From Berberis thunbergii (lineage: Eukaryota > Streptophyta > Magnoliopsida > Ranunculales > Berberidaceae), in NCBI GenBank assembly GCA_003290165.1, contig QNQO01008297.1, positions 62,001 to 126,000 of the forward strand: a DNA stretch of 64,000 bases. The letters are read 5' to 3'. A model generated the notes under the pieces. That model was not told the DNA's origin. It ran no database searches and was given only the letters and a program-made list of their open reading frames with translations. Shown piece by piece: positions 1-11,700 of the stretch (positions within the stretch are counted from its first letter, which is position 1; every line of letters starts with the position of its first letter). The position numbers and the translations under genes are program-made.

Positions 1-503
1 GCTATTTTGTTACATTTGTGGATGATTATTCTCGTGTTACTTGGTTATATTTGATGAAAAAATGATCTGAGTTGTTTTCTCTGTTTTGTGCGTTTTGTGC
101 TGAAGTTAAAACTCAATTTAATGTTTCCATTCGAACCTTGCGAAGTGATAACGCTAAAGAATATACACAAGCTTTATTTCAGTCTTATATGAGTCAGAAT
201 GGCATACTTCATGAAACTTCGTGTGTTGATACCTCATCCCAAAATGGTGTGGCAGAACGTAAAAACAGGCATCTTCTTGAAATAGCACGAGCTATCTTAT
301 TTTAAATGCATGTTCTTAAACCTTTTTGGGCCGATGCAGTGTCTACAACATGTTTTCTCATTAATCGCATGCCATCATCTGTTCTTCATGGTGAGATACC
401 TTACAAAATCCTTTTTCCCGATAAGTCATTGTTTTCTGTTGACTCGAGATATTTGGTAGCACTTGTTTTGTTCGGGATGTTCGTCCGCATGTCACTAAAT
501 TAG
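1..503 (+). pseudogene. copia integrase core, broken
   Basis: The frame starts inside the integrase core with FVDDYSRVTWLYLMKK, followed by LRSDNAKEY (second catalytic Asp region) and the block SSQNGVAERKNRHLLEIAR, which carries the catalytic Glu of the DDE triad. It continues through the typical copia PFWADAVSTTCFLINRMPS segment. A stop after LMKK, a stop at 303-305 and loss of frame after about 440 make it non-functional. The core would insert retrotransposon cDNA into the genome. Confidence 0.87.
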
Positions 504-915
504 ATCCTAAGTCTTTGAAATGTGTCTTCCTTGGTTATTCTCGCCTTCAGAAAGGTTATCGGTGTTATTGTCCCAATTTTAACAAATATCTAGTCTCAAT
601 TGATGTTACCTTTCTGGAAGCCACACCTTATTTTCCGTCTTTGCCCATTCCGACTCGCCAGGGGGAGGATGATGATTTGTTGGCTATTCTATCACGTCCT
701 CAGCACCTGTTTCCACACCAGCTCCTGTCTCGGACCCAGCTCCAGTCAAGCCTCCTATTATTCAGGTTTACTCCAGGCGTCAACCTCTTGATTCATGTCC
801 TGCACCTGCTCCTTCGTCATCAGATCCAGTCCCAAGCAATGATCTTCCTATTGCATTACGCAAAGATAAACGCCAGTGTGCTTATCCTATTTCTTCATTT
901 GTTTCTTATAATAAT

Positions 916-1688
916 TTGTCGTCTTTCTCTTGTTTTTTTATTGCTTACCTTGATTCTACATCTATTCCTAAAACTGTTCGTGAAGCCATATCTCATCCTG
1001 GTTGGCATAATGCAATGATAGAGGAGATGAATGCTTTAGATGACAATGGTACTTGGGACTTGGTCGATTTACCTTCAGGAAAAAGGGCTGTAGGTTGCAA
1101 ATGGGTCTTCGCAGTTAAGGTCAATCCGGATGGGTCAGTTACCCGATTGAAAGCACGTTTTGTCGCTAAGGGCTATGCTCAAACCTATGGGGTGGATTAC
1201 TCTGACACTTTTTCTCCTGTTGCTAAGTTGACTTCTGTTCGGTTATTTATTTCCATGGCGGCTTCCCATCATTGGCCTTTACATCAGCTTGATATCAAGA
1301 ATGTTTTTCTTCATGGCGATCTTCAGGAGGAGGTGTATATGGCGCAACCTCCTGGTTTTGTTGCTCAGGGGGAGTCAGGGCGAGTTTGTCGTTTTCGAAA
1401 ATCTTTATATGGTTTGAAACAGAGTCCTCGTGCTTGGTTTGGAAAGTTTAGTCAGGCTGTTGAGAAATTTGGTATGATGAAAAGCAAGTCTGACCATTCT
1501 GTATTCTACAAACGATCAGCAGCTGGTATCATTCTGTTAGTTGTGTATGTGGATGACATTGTAATTACTGGGAATGATACTAGAGGCATCTCATCTCTTA
1601 AGTCTTTCCTTCATACTCAGTTTCACACGAAGGATTTGGGGGTGTTAAAGTATTTCTTAGGAGTTGAGGTCACTCGGATGGGTCAGTT
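916..1688 (+). pseudogene. copia reverse transcriptase, truncated
   Basis: This is a 250-residue open stretch with the usual copia RT blocks: the start EEMNALDDNGTWDLVDLP, KARFVAKGYAQ, the D-containing block [34 protein letters not shown], and the catalytic YVDDIVITG. The copia form has A in the block [10 protein letters not shown]; here it is V. It ends after [10 protein letters not shown], where the DNA jumps back to an earlier RT segment, so the connection domain and RNase H are missing. A 5' linker (504-915) without conserved blocks separates it from the integrase. Confidence 0.9.
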
Positions 1689-1899
1689 GCCCGATTGAAA
1701 GCACGTCTTGTCGCTAAGGGCTATGCTCAAACCTTTGGGGTGGATTACTTTGACACTTTCTCTCCTGTTGCCAAGTTGACCTATGTTCGGTTATTTATTT
1801 CCATGGCGGCTTCCCATCATTGGCCTTTACATCAGCTTGATATCAAGAATGCTTTTCTTCATGGCGATCTTCAGGAGGAGGTGTATATGGCGCAACCTC
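1676..1899 (+). repeat. second copy of an RT segment (1128-1351)
   Basis: Bases 1676-1899 repeat 1128-1351 with a few substitutions, at a constant offset of 548. Both start at GGATGGGTCAGTT and end at GCGCAACCTC. The second copy has A in [10 protein letters not shown] where the first has V, and F for S in GVDYFDTF. These differences suggest either old tandem duplication or template switching between related copia copies. Confidence 0.85.
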
Positions 1900-1945
1900 T
1901 TGACAAAAAATGGGAAACATCATCCTCTTGACAAAAAATGGGAAA

Positions 1946-2766
1946 GAAATCACAGAAGTTAAATGACCCACGTTTTGGAAATCGAGTACGTGACGATGGT
2001 GCTCTTAACTTCCTCAAAAAGTTGGAAGGACTCACAACGGTATGGCTCATCCTGCTCTATTCGCATCTGTGCAAGTTCATCTTCCTCCAATATTACTCTT
2101 AGCGCTCTCATCCCATTGTCAAAGAGTGTGTCAATATGAGTGAGCATCCACTCGTCTAATCCTCTCCAAATCCGGCCCAACTATTGTTATAGTGGGATTG
2201 GTAGTGGAGTGTACATCATTGGCTAGTGTGGATGGTATTGGTGTTGTAGGGGAACTGGTTAAGGTTGGGAAACATATATGTATTGTGGTTGTAGATAGAA
2301 CTAATAAATAGCAAAATTTTCATATTATGAAAAGCCAACTACAATCTTAACTTCATGTCTTATTTATAGAGCCTGCTGGTTAGTTTGGCAAGCAACCAAT
2401 CTAACCTAACCCTGATATGGCTAGTGTCCTAACTTAAATATGGGTTTTAGCGAGTCCAGCCACCTACTAACATATTTAACTAATAACCAATATGCATAAC
2501 ATATTTAACTAATAACCAATTGCATATTGGATGATCAGATTTGTTCTTTTATGAACAATTTTTTTTCTAGACTCAAAATGCTTTGTGGACTTGAGAATAG
2601 ACTTCACGGTGGTTAAATGTGATACTTGGGATTCTTTGTTATGCTCTTTAGATAATTGAACCTTTGGTGTATAAAACATGAAATTCTAGGTAACCAAGAA
2701 TGCATGCGGTATTTTTTCAAACATTGGTTCTTGATTGTTCACATATTGTTTCATGTTTTTTTTTAG
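1946..2766. other. no gene recognised; probable VPS2 intron
   Basis: AT-rich sequence between the copia remnant and the first visible VPS2 exon. A 73-codon open frame on the minus strand (2180-1959) has a plausible amino acid mix (acidic, with an ARVILEEDELAQM-like stretch) but I recognise no family in it. A short direct repeat lies at 2469-2526. The 3' end has a pyrimidine tract and AG that form the acceptor of the exon at 2767. Confidence 0.5.
2469..2526 (+). repeat. 29-bp direct tandem repeat, two copies
   Basis: Two adjacent copies of a 28-29 base AT-rich unit starting AACATATTTAACTAATAACC. There is no coding content. Confidence 0.75.
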
Positions 2767-5700
2767 GTATTGAAAGGGAGATTGCATCCTTGCAATTAGA
2801 GGTATTGCTACCTTGAGGCACAAAGAATTTATTTTTCAATAGATGTTTCTTGTCACGCTTCAGTATTTAACTTTGAGATCAAATTATTTCAGGAAAAGAA
2901 ATTGGTGGCAGAGATTAAGAAGACAGCGAAAACTGGAAATGAGGTAAGTTTAATTGATAGCTTTCACTCTAAGTTGGTACCTCCCACCCATGATGGTATC
3001 GCACAATAGTTACGCTTATGATCCATGCAATTCAGTTAGGAACACTCACAATCAGTCGAATTTACATGTTGCACAGATCTTGCAAGTCACATGGTATGTA
3101 CCACATCTACCTTATTTAACTTAATTAAATCGTTTTGGTCCAATGCATTAAAAAGTAAAATGTCAAGAGAGGTTCTAAGTGATTATGATTTTCCATCCCC
3201 CCATCACAAAGCACAATTTTTTATCCTCACAACAGTCCTCCTTGAAAGAACTTCATTGTGGAGTCCATTCCCAACAAGATTCTAAGTAAAGAAAATGGAT
3301 TATCAGCAATATTTCTTTCCTCCGAACATTGTGCTTCACGGAGTAGGGATATTCTAAACTGATGCAAAAGATATTGCATGACTTCCACTTTTTGGATTTT
3401 TAAGGTTGTTTTGAGAACCCAAAATCTTTTCGAAAACATGATTCTAAAACAAAATAAATGCCAAAATCCTAAAACCACCCGAAATCTTGTTCAAATAATT
3501 ATCTAAAAGCGTCATCCAAATGAAGTTTCGTAAAGTTTATACCGAAGAGAGTGCACGATGAGCATGAACCTTTTGAATGCCTTTAATAGATCTTCCTGGA
3601 TGTTGATGATGGGATGGAGTGAGAGACGATGGGAAGTTTGGAAGTAGATCTAGGATTTCATTACTGTTTGGAAGAAAGTGAGCCAATAAATTTGAGAATT
3701 TTACTCAATGAGAGACTGTCAACCTAAGCCCTTTGAAGTGAAACTTGAAAGTATTTATTTATGCTAGCAGTTTACATAAGTAGATAATAGGACAATTCAG
3801 TATCTTTCTTGTTTCTCCAAAAGGTTAGTCACCAATGGTTACATCATTTTGAGTGCCCAATATTCAAGTAATCTTACTATGATTGGATGGGGTTGGCTTG
3901 GACATGCAACGTGTTTAGAATCACTACTACTGTTTGTATAAGAGACGCTGTCACTAGAATATTAGCTCGTCAACTTGTTTGGTTACAACAGCGAATCACT
4001 TCCTTGATGTTGATGATGGGATGGAATGAGAGACGATGGGAAGTTTGGAAGTAGTTCTAGGATTTCATTACTGTTTGGAAGAAAGTGAGCCAATAAATTT
4101 GAGAATTTTACTCAATGAGAGACTGTCAACCTAAGCCCTTTGAAGTGAAACTTGAAAGTGTTTATGCTAGCAGTTTACATAAGTAGATAATAGGACAATT
4201 CGGTATCTTTCTTGTTTCTCCAAAAGGTCTGTTGTATTAGTTAGTCACCGATGGTTACATCATTTTGAGTGCCCAATATTCAAGTAAACTTACTATGATT
4301 GGATGGTGTTGAATTGTACATGCAACATGTTTAGAATCACTACTACTGTTTGTATAAGAGACACACTGATATGCATGATGCAGGCTGCCACTAGAATATT
4401 AGCTCGTCAACTTGTTCGGTTACGACAGCAAATCACTAACTTGCAGGGAAGCCGCGCCCAAATCAGAGGTGTAGCAACTCATACACAGGTTCTATTCTCA
4501 CCTTTATCACTCGAAGTGTCCTGAAACATTGTCTTTATCCTCTCTGACATTCATTTTTATGGCAGGCTATGTATGCCAGTACTGCGATTTCTACTGGGAT
4601 GAAAGGTGCAACAAAAGCAATGGTTGCAATGAATAAAGTATGTGTTTACACTGTGGCTGACTATAAATGTTCGATCACATCTTGTGTCTCTGTTACTTTT
4701 TAGGACATGTTATTCGTGGACATGAAATCTGAAAATAAACTTGGGAAGAACCTAGGTACTTTTCATTAATGACATTAATGCATGATTCAACAATGTATAT
4801 TTCCAATTTTCATGTGGGAGTTCTTTTATTAAAAATTATGAAATTACTTCTTAATTGTTACATAAACATTAGTGGGCTCTTGGAAGTTGGAATTGATGGT
4901 TAGTGGTAGCTTCATTGTTGACATAAACAAATCTTTCTTGCTTGAAGGCACTTGATCTCTGATCTCTTAAGTATGACTGACCGTTCATATTGGCATTCCC
5001 AGCAAATGGCGCCAGCAAAGCAAGCAAAAGTTATGAGGGAATTCCAGAAGCAGTCAACACAGATGGACATGACTGTAAGATCCATTTTATATATTTTTTC
5101 TCGTCATTCGATTTCGCTTTGTCAGTGATCTGTTTCTTTTTGAAGTTGATTTTAGAGGTAACAAAATAAATTGCAGTCCGACTTGTTCCATAGTCGATTC
5201 ACTACTTGATCACTAAATTTCAAATTCACCATTAACGGAATATTTGAAACTTAGATGACCGTTGGGATCCGCACAGAAGTTCTGGCAATCTGAGCAAAAG
5301 AACAAAGATCTGTTTCAGTTCAAACTTCCTTCTTTTCAAATTAGCAAAGAAATATATTTGAACATTCTTTAGAAAAAGTTTGCTAAAAGATAAAAGAAGA
5401 AACAATGGGTAGAATGCTATAAAACAGTCATAAACATTAGTTTGTAATGTGGGAACCATAAAATGTTCTTGCCAATAGCTTGAGAAAATTTTAAACTGTA
5501 GATGATCCACCAATAATACCATATTCCAGCATATGGTATTCACCTCATGCTGGCTTGGCCATTCTCTTGTTAGGCTCATGTTGTTAAGTGGTGGTGTTGA
5601 AGACTAAGTCATGCTGGCTTGGCCATTCTCTTGTTAGGCTCATGTTGTTAGGTGGTGGTGTTGAAGGCTTAGTTCACCTCGTGTTGGCTGGGCCATTCTC

Positions 5701-8700
5701 TTGTCAGGCTCATGTTGTTAGGTGTGGCGGTGTTGTGGTGTTTAAGGCTTAGTTCACCTCATGTTGGCTTCGCCATCATCTTGTATATAGAATTTTGTTT
5801 ATAATAAAGGTAGGGGCCTATCGCCAGCTTATTCTAAAAAAAAGGGCTCATGTTAGAGAGATTTTCACAAAACTTAAGAGAACTCAAAATGATGAAGGCC
5901 TTAGCGAACAAAAAAGTTAGCCTAAGAAAAAGCAAATTCATTGAAAGAGGTGGCTTTTAGCCAAGGATTGTGATTACGGTCATTTGATTTTAAGAAATAT
6001 TTTGGTGTGTAAAGAAAAATTGTAAAATTTTGAGGATACATGAAACATATATAATGAGTTTGGGTATATGAAATATGTGAAAAAAATAAGATGCAAGTAA
6101 ATAAACGGAAGCCTAAATACCAAGCATCTCTTAACTTCATGATATAATAAACATATAGTAAAAAAATCATAAATTTCACACACAACTATAAATTCTTCAT
6201 ATACTATATCACAAGTCTCACAATAGTCATTTTGTCAGACAAACAATTTTTATCACACTATTACATAATAAACATTTAATACCAAAATGAGTTCCTAGCT
6301 GGTTCACAAATATAACAAGATTAAGAGCGGCTTGATGACAATATCGATCCCATGACATATTAAAACTATCACAGTTTATAAACAACATATTCACATGGGT
6401 GAAGTATCCCTCACGATCCACTCCTACCAAATGGCCCATAATGGATATTGCGGATAAGTAACAAAGTCAATCTCAAAAGTTTTGCATTTTGCCCATGATA
6501 AACCATCATCCCACCCAATTGACTGCGACTATTCTTAGTGGACGATGAATCATAATTTCTTTATTATTGGAAACAAACCATCTTCCCCTATTGACTCAGA
6601 AGATGAACCATATCCTGAAAAACTCATACCATTGAAGGTTGATGAAAGGGAATCAATTCCAATTCAACAAAACCTTGTGAATAGGTTTGGTCAATCTCAC
6701 TGTCATTCTCATTGACCATCGACATATATGCATATGATTTATCGCATTTTTATACCGTGAACTATGGACTACATCTTGAGTTTTAAAATTGTTTCTATAT
6801 TGTGATTCCTCGCATGTGAATGTCAATGGTTCCATTGCATCACTCGTGTCTATGATTGCTTCACACCACTTCTCCATAATGACCGACAACCATTACCCCA
6901 TCATCATCACTCCCATTATCATAATTATCACCACTACTCTCATTGTCATCATTCCCATCACCATCAATCATCCTTATATATGGAAAGCATCCGCTCATCA
7001 TCTTGCATAGGCAATACGGGTTCATCGTCAATGTTCACAACTTGCATTCCCTCAATTTTCCTTATCCTACTAACAATGGAAGGATCTGGCTCACCTTATG
7101 TTGTATTTAAATAGTGGTTCACCAAGTTCCTTTACCCATGAGTAGATTGGTTCTTCATCATTATCAATATCTTGAAATATCACAGTTAAATCAATGTTAA
7201 TTGGTTTTCTACTTTCAATTGTAAAACCATTTTCACCCATGTGGTTCAAACGCAACCTCATGTGGTAGTAAACAAGTACAAACTTTGTCAGATTCTCATG
7301 ACCTAGCATATTCCTTCTGTTGTGGATAAGGCTAAACGTGCTCCAATTTCTTTCACAATTCGATGATGAAGTCTAAGAAAGGGGGACGATCTCCCGTACA
7401 AATGCTATCATTCAACTGCAAATATTAATTTATACAATTTTATAATTGTGAAATAGGTTAACATAATATTAAAATATATAAATTGCAACAAGAGAAAGCT
7501 AAACTAGATGTATTATGCCTCCCTGCTGTAGCGTCTGGTTTGGAAAATGAACCATAACTTCTGTAAAAGGCTTCAACTGTAGGTAAGACCGTAGAAGGTC
7601 ATATTTGTATAAAATTCATTTTTTTTTAATTTAACACATCATTGAATATATGAATTGATATTCATAAGCTTACCTCTTTCAGAATCAATGTTGGATCAAC
7701 GATACATCACTACAACTTTCACTGCCTCTTCAAGTATTTCATCATTTCGAAGATTATTATCGTATTGAAATTTTGGGTTAAGATAATAATAAGTTGTCCA
7801 TGGTATAAATAATATATTTTAGAAGGACGAAGATAAATAATTTTAATACCTTATAAATAAATAAATTTATTTTTACATATACGCTAGATGGAGGGGTGTA
7901 ACATAATTTCTTCAATTTTTTGAATGATTTGAAGGAATGGGAAAGATAACAAGTTGGGTCAAGTCTACATGGTCAATCAATCATCCAAGAATAAGGTTGA
8001 CGGTTGTTTTGGTGGTGCACATTGTCTAGTCATTCAAAAAGTACGAAGGTGAAACATAATGTTGATTCCTATGGGTATCATCCTGAATTTAGTAAGCGAA
8101 AAAATATCATGGGGTTCTAGGGAAATTCGAAAAGTAATATGTCAAAGGCAATTAGTAAGTTTTTTTACTTTAATGAAATTCTACTGCATGCGATAGAAAA
8201 TGTATATTTTCATACAATGGTAGAGACATGTGAAAGACATGCACAACCACCTTCTGCATAGGAGTTGAGACACAAATTACTTGATGAGGAGATAGCGGAG
8301 TGCAACATCTGAAACATGAGTGGTCAAAGTGTAGAGTTACAATTATGTGTGATGGTTAGACAGTTCCTACGAGGTTGAGTATTATTAACTTCATGATATA
8401 TTGTGACGAGGTGACTGTATTTAGAAAGTCGGTAGATCATCATCATCATCAAAGCCCATTCCCGAGATTTTCGGGGTCGGCTACATGGATTTTAGTCCTC
8501 CAAGCAATGCAATCTTCCCACATTTCCTCACCTAATCCAAGCTCAATGATATCTTCATTCACCGTCTTCATCCAAGTTTTCAACGGTCGTCCCCTCCGTC
8601 TACACCCTCCATTAATTTGTCAATCTAAACATTTTCTAATTGGTGTCGTGCTTGGTCTCCTCCGCACATGATCAAACCAAGTTAAACGTCTTTCTCTAAT

Positions 8701-11700
8701 TTTTTCCTCTATGGGCGCTACACCTAAGTATCTCCTAATTCTTTAATTTCTAATTTTATCCTTACGAGTTTTACCACACATCCACCTTAACATACACATT
8801 TCTGCTACTGCCATCCTATGCGTATGTTGTCCCGTAGTGGCCCAACATTCTGAACCGTATAGCATGGCTGGTCGAACAATTGTCTTATAACATTTCCCTT
8901 TTAGCCTTGTAGGCATCCTTCTATCGCATAATACTTCTGACGCCATTCGCCATTTCAACCAACCAGCTTTAATCCTGTGGTCTACATCTGCTCCAATAGC
9001 CCCATTCTTTTGAATTATGGACCCTAGATATCGAAAAGCATCACACTCCGGGACCTTGACACCTTCGATCTCAATTGCATTACTTCTCCCTCTTGGTTCA
9101 CACCCAAAGTTGCACACTAGATACTCCGTCTTCGAATGGCTAATTCTAAAACCTTTACTCTCTAAAGTCTCCCGCCACTTAACTAATTCTAAAACCTTTA
9201 CTCTCTAAAGTGCACACTAGAGTTACAATTATATGTGATGGTTAGACAGTTCCTACGAGATTGAGTATTATCAACTTCATGATATATTGTGACGAAGTGA
9301 CCATATTTAGAAAGTCGATAGATGCTTCAACTAAAAAGATCACAATTATCTTTATGGATTGATGAAGTCGATGACCATGTAGGTAAAAAATATTGTGATT
9401 GTAACTGATAATTGAAGCATTTTTTTGGAAGCAGGAGTGAAATTGATGAATAAGCTGGATACAATTTGTATTGGACTCCATGTGCATGCCATAACATTGA
9501 CTTGATGTTGAAGGAAATTGGTAACCACACACAAGTTAAGAACACAAGTTAAGAGTGTTGTGGAAAAGGCAAAGAAACTAATTACATTTACAACCACCAT
9601 AGAATCCTAGCGATGATGAGGACTTCTTGTGGGGATGACATCATTAGACCAGGTTTTACTCGATTTGCCACCCATTATATTTCATTAGAGAGCTTGTTTG
9701 AAAGGAAGAATGGACTTAGAAAAATGTTTGCAAGTGATAAATGGAACGTGTTTGATCAACTCAATACTTTTAATGCAAGATTTTTGAGGGGTTAGTAGGA
9801 AATCAAAGTTTTTAGAACATCGTATGTGAAATTGTGGTGATCAACAATCCCATTATTTGAGTCTTGAGAATGGTGGATGGTGACAAGAATCTTACTATGA
9901 GTTATGTATTTAATACAATGACGATGATAAAAGAGCTAATAAAAAATAATGACAACATGGTTCATTCCTTCAAAGAATGGAAGAAAAATGTTACACCCCC
10001 TCCATTTAGCTTATATGTAAAAATAACTTTGTTATTTATAAGGTATTAGAATTATTTATCTTCGTTCTTTACAATATATTATTTATACCATGGACAACTT
10101 ATTATCTTAACCCAAAATTTCAATATGATAATAATTTTGGAAATGATGAGATACTTGAAGAGGCGGTGAAAGTTGTAGTGATGAGATTAATTTCACGTAT
10201 CGTTGATCTAGCATTGATTCTACAAGAGGTAAGCTTATGAATATCAATTCATATATTCAGCAATGTGTTATATCAAAAAAAATATGAATTTTATACGAAT
10301 ATGACCTTCTATTGAAGCCTTTTATAGAAGTTATTGGATCATTTTCCAAACCAACCGCTACAACAGAGAGACAATACATCTAGGTTAGCCTTTTCTTATT
10401 GCAGTTTATATATTTTAATACTATATTAACCTATTTCACAATTATAAAATTGTATAAATTAATTGAATGATAACATTTATATGAGAGATCGTCCCCCAAC
10501 TTGAGTACTATTGCCATGAGGATCCTTTCTCAATTTCATCATCGTCCGGTTGTGAAAGAAATTGGAGCACGTTTGACCTTATTCACAACAACAGAAGGAA
10601 TAGGTTTGGTCATGAGAATCTGATGAAGTTTGTATTTGTTCACTACAACATGAGGTTGCGTTTGAAATACTTGGGTGGAGATGGTTTTACAATTTGAAAG
10701 TAGAAAACGAATTGACATTGTCTTAGCTGTGGTATTTCAAGATATATTGAGGATGACGAAGAACCAATCTACTCATCGGTAATGGAGCTTGGTGAACTAC
10801 TGTTAGATACAACACAGGGTGAGCCAGATCCTTGCATTGTTAGTAGGATAAGGAAAGTTGAGGGAATGCAAGGTGTGAACATTGGCAGTGAGTGAATCCG
10901 TATTGCCTATTCGAAATGATGAAGGGATGCATTCCATATATGAGGATGACCAAGTCAGTGATGGTGGTGGGAATGATAATGAGAGTGGTGGTGATACTGA
11001 TGATAATGGGAGTGAGGGGTAATGGTGGTGAAGCAATCACAAAGACGGGTGATGCAATGGAACCGTTGGTATTCACATGCAAGGAATCACATTATAGAAA
11101 CAATTTTGAGAGATCGTCCCCCAACTTGAGTACCATTGCCATGAGGATTCTTTTTCAGATTTCATCATCGTCAAGTTGAGAAAGAAATTGGAGCACGTTT
11201 GACCTTATTCACAACAACAGAAGGAATAGGCTAGGTCAAGATATATTGAGGATGGCGAAGAACCAATCTACTCATGGGTAAAAGAGCTTGGTGAACCACT
11301 GTTAGATACAACACAGGGTGAGCTAGATCTTTGCATTGTTAGTAGGATTAGGGAAGTTGAGGGAATGCAAGGTGCGAACATTGGCAGCGAATCCGTATTG
11401 CCTATTCGAGATGATGAAGGTATGCATTCCATATATGAAGATGACCAAGTCAGTGATGGTGGTGGGAATGATAATGAGAGGTGGTGATACTGTTGATAAT
11501 GGGAGTGATAATGATGGGGTAATGGTTGTCGGTCATTATGGAAGGAGCAGTGGTGGTGAAACAATTTCAAAGACGGGTGATGCAATGGAACCGTTGGTAT
11601 TCACATGCAAGGAATCACATTATAGAAACAATTTTGAGACTCAAGATGTAGACTATGGTTCATGTTCTAAGAAAACGAGAAATCATGCATATTTGTCAAG

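Larger units (their letters stand above)
1..1945 (+). mobile_element. Ty1/copia retrotransposon remnant (integrase to RT)
   Basis: The translated + strand reads through the end of a copia integrase core, a linker rich in Pro/Ser, and a reverse transcriptase, in the copia order integrase then RT. Neither LTR is present; the left side runs off the window. Stops and frame changes break the integrase (for example at 72 and 304) and the RT ends in a back-jump at 1676. A 22-base stretch starting with CTCTTGACAAAAAATGG is repeated at about 1895 and 1923 at the right edge. The element lies in the same orientation as the VPS2 gene to its right and probably sits in the first intron of that gene, because the first VPS2 coding exon is not found between 1945 and 2767. 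That placement is inference. Confidence 0.9.
7950..10710 (+). pseudogene. hAT transposase (DUF659 type), decayed
   Basis: Before the LINE insertion the frame reads WSKCRVTIMCDG, a stop where Trp is expected, then TVPTRLSIINFMIYCDEVTV. This is the DUF659 block that normally reads CDGWTD. After the insertion it resumes at ASTKKITIIFMD. Further on, 9613-9795 gives MMRTSCGDDIIRPGFTRFAT followed by SLFERKNGLRKMFASDKWNV, another DUF659-family block, and 10550-10680 gives the C-terminal dimerisation region. Multiple stops and frameshifts are present. No intact N-terminal BED zinc finger was found. Confidence 0.82.

Noticed and set aside
5232..5579. 115-codon minus-strand frame in the VPS2 intron
   Set aside because: Phe/Leu/Lys-rich with no family similarity and its 5' end runs into the minisatellite. 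It is most likely chance in AT-rich intron.
10803..11585. Minus-strand Pro/Ser-rich and plus-strand Met/Val-rich frames
   Set aside because: They come from the Asp/Asn/Gly-rich low-complexity part of the hAT C-terminus, duplicated in tandem.
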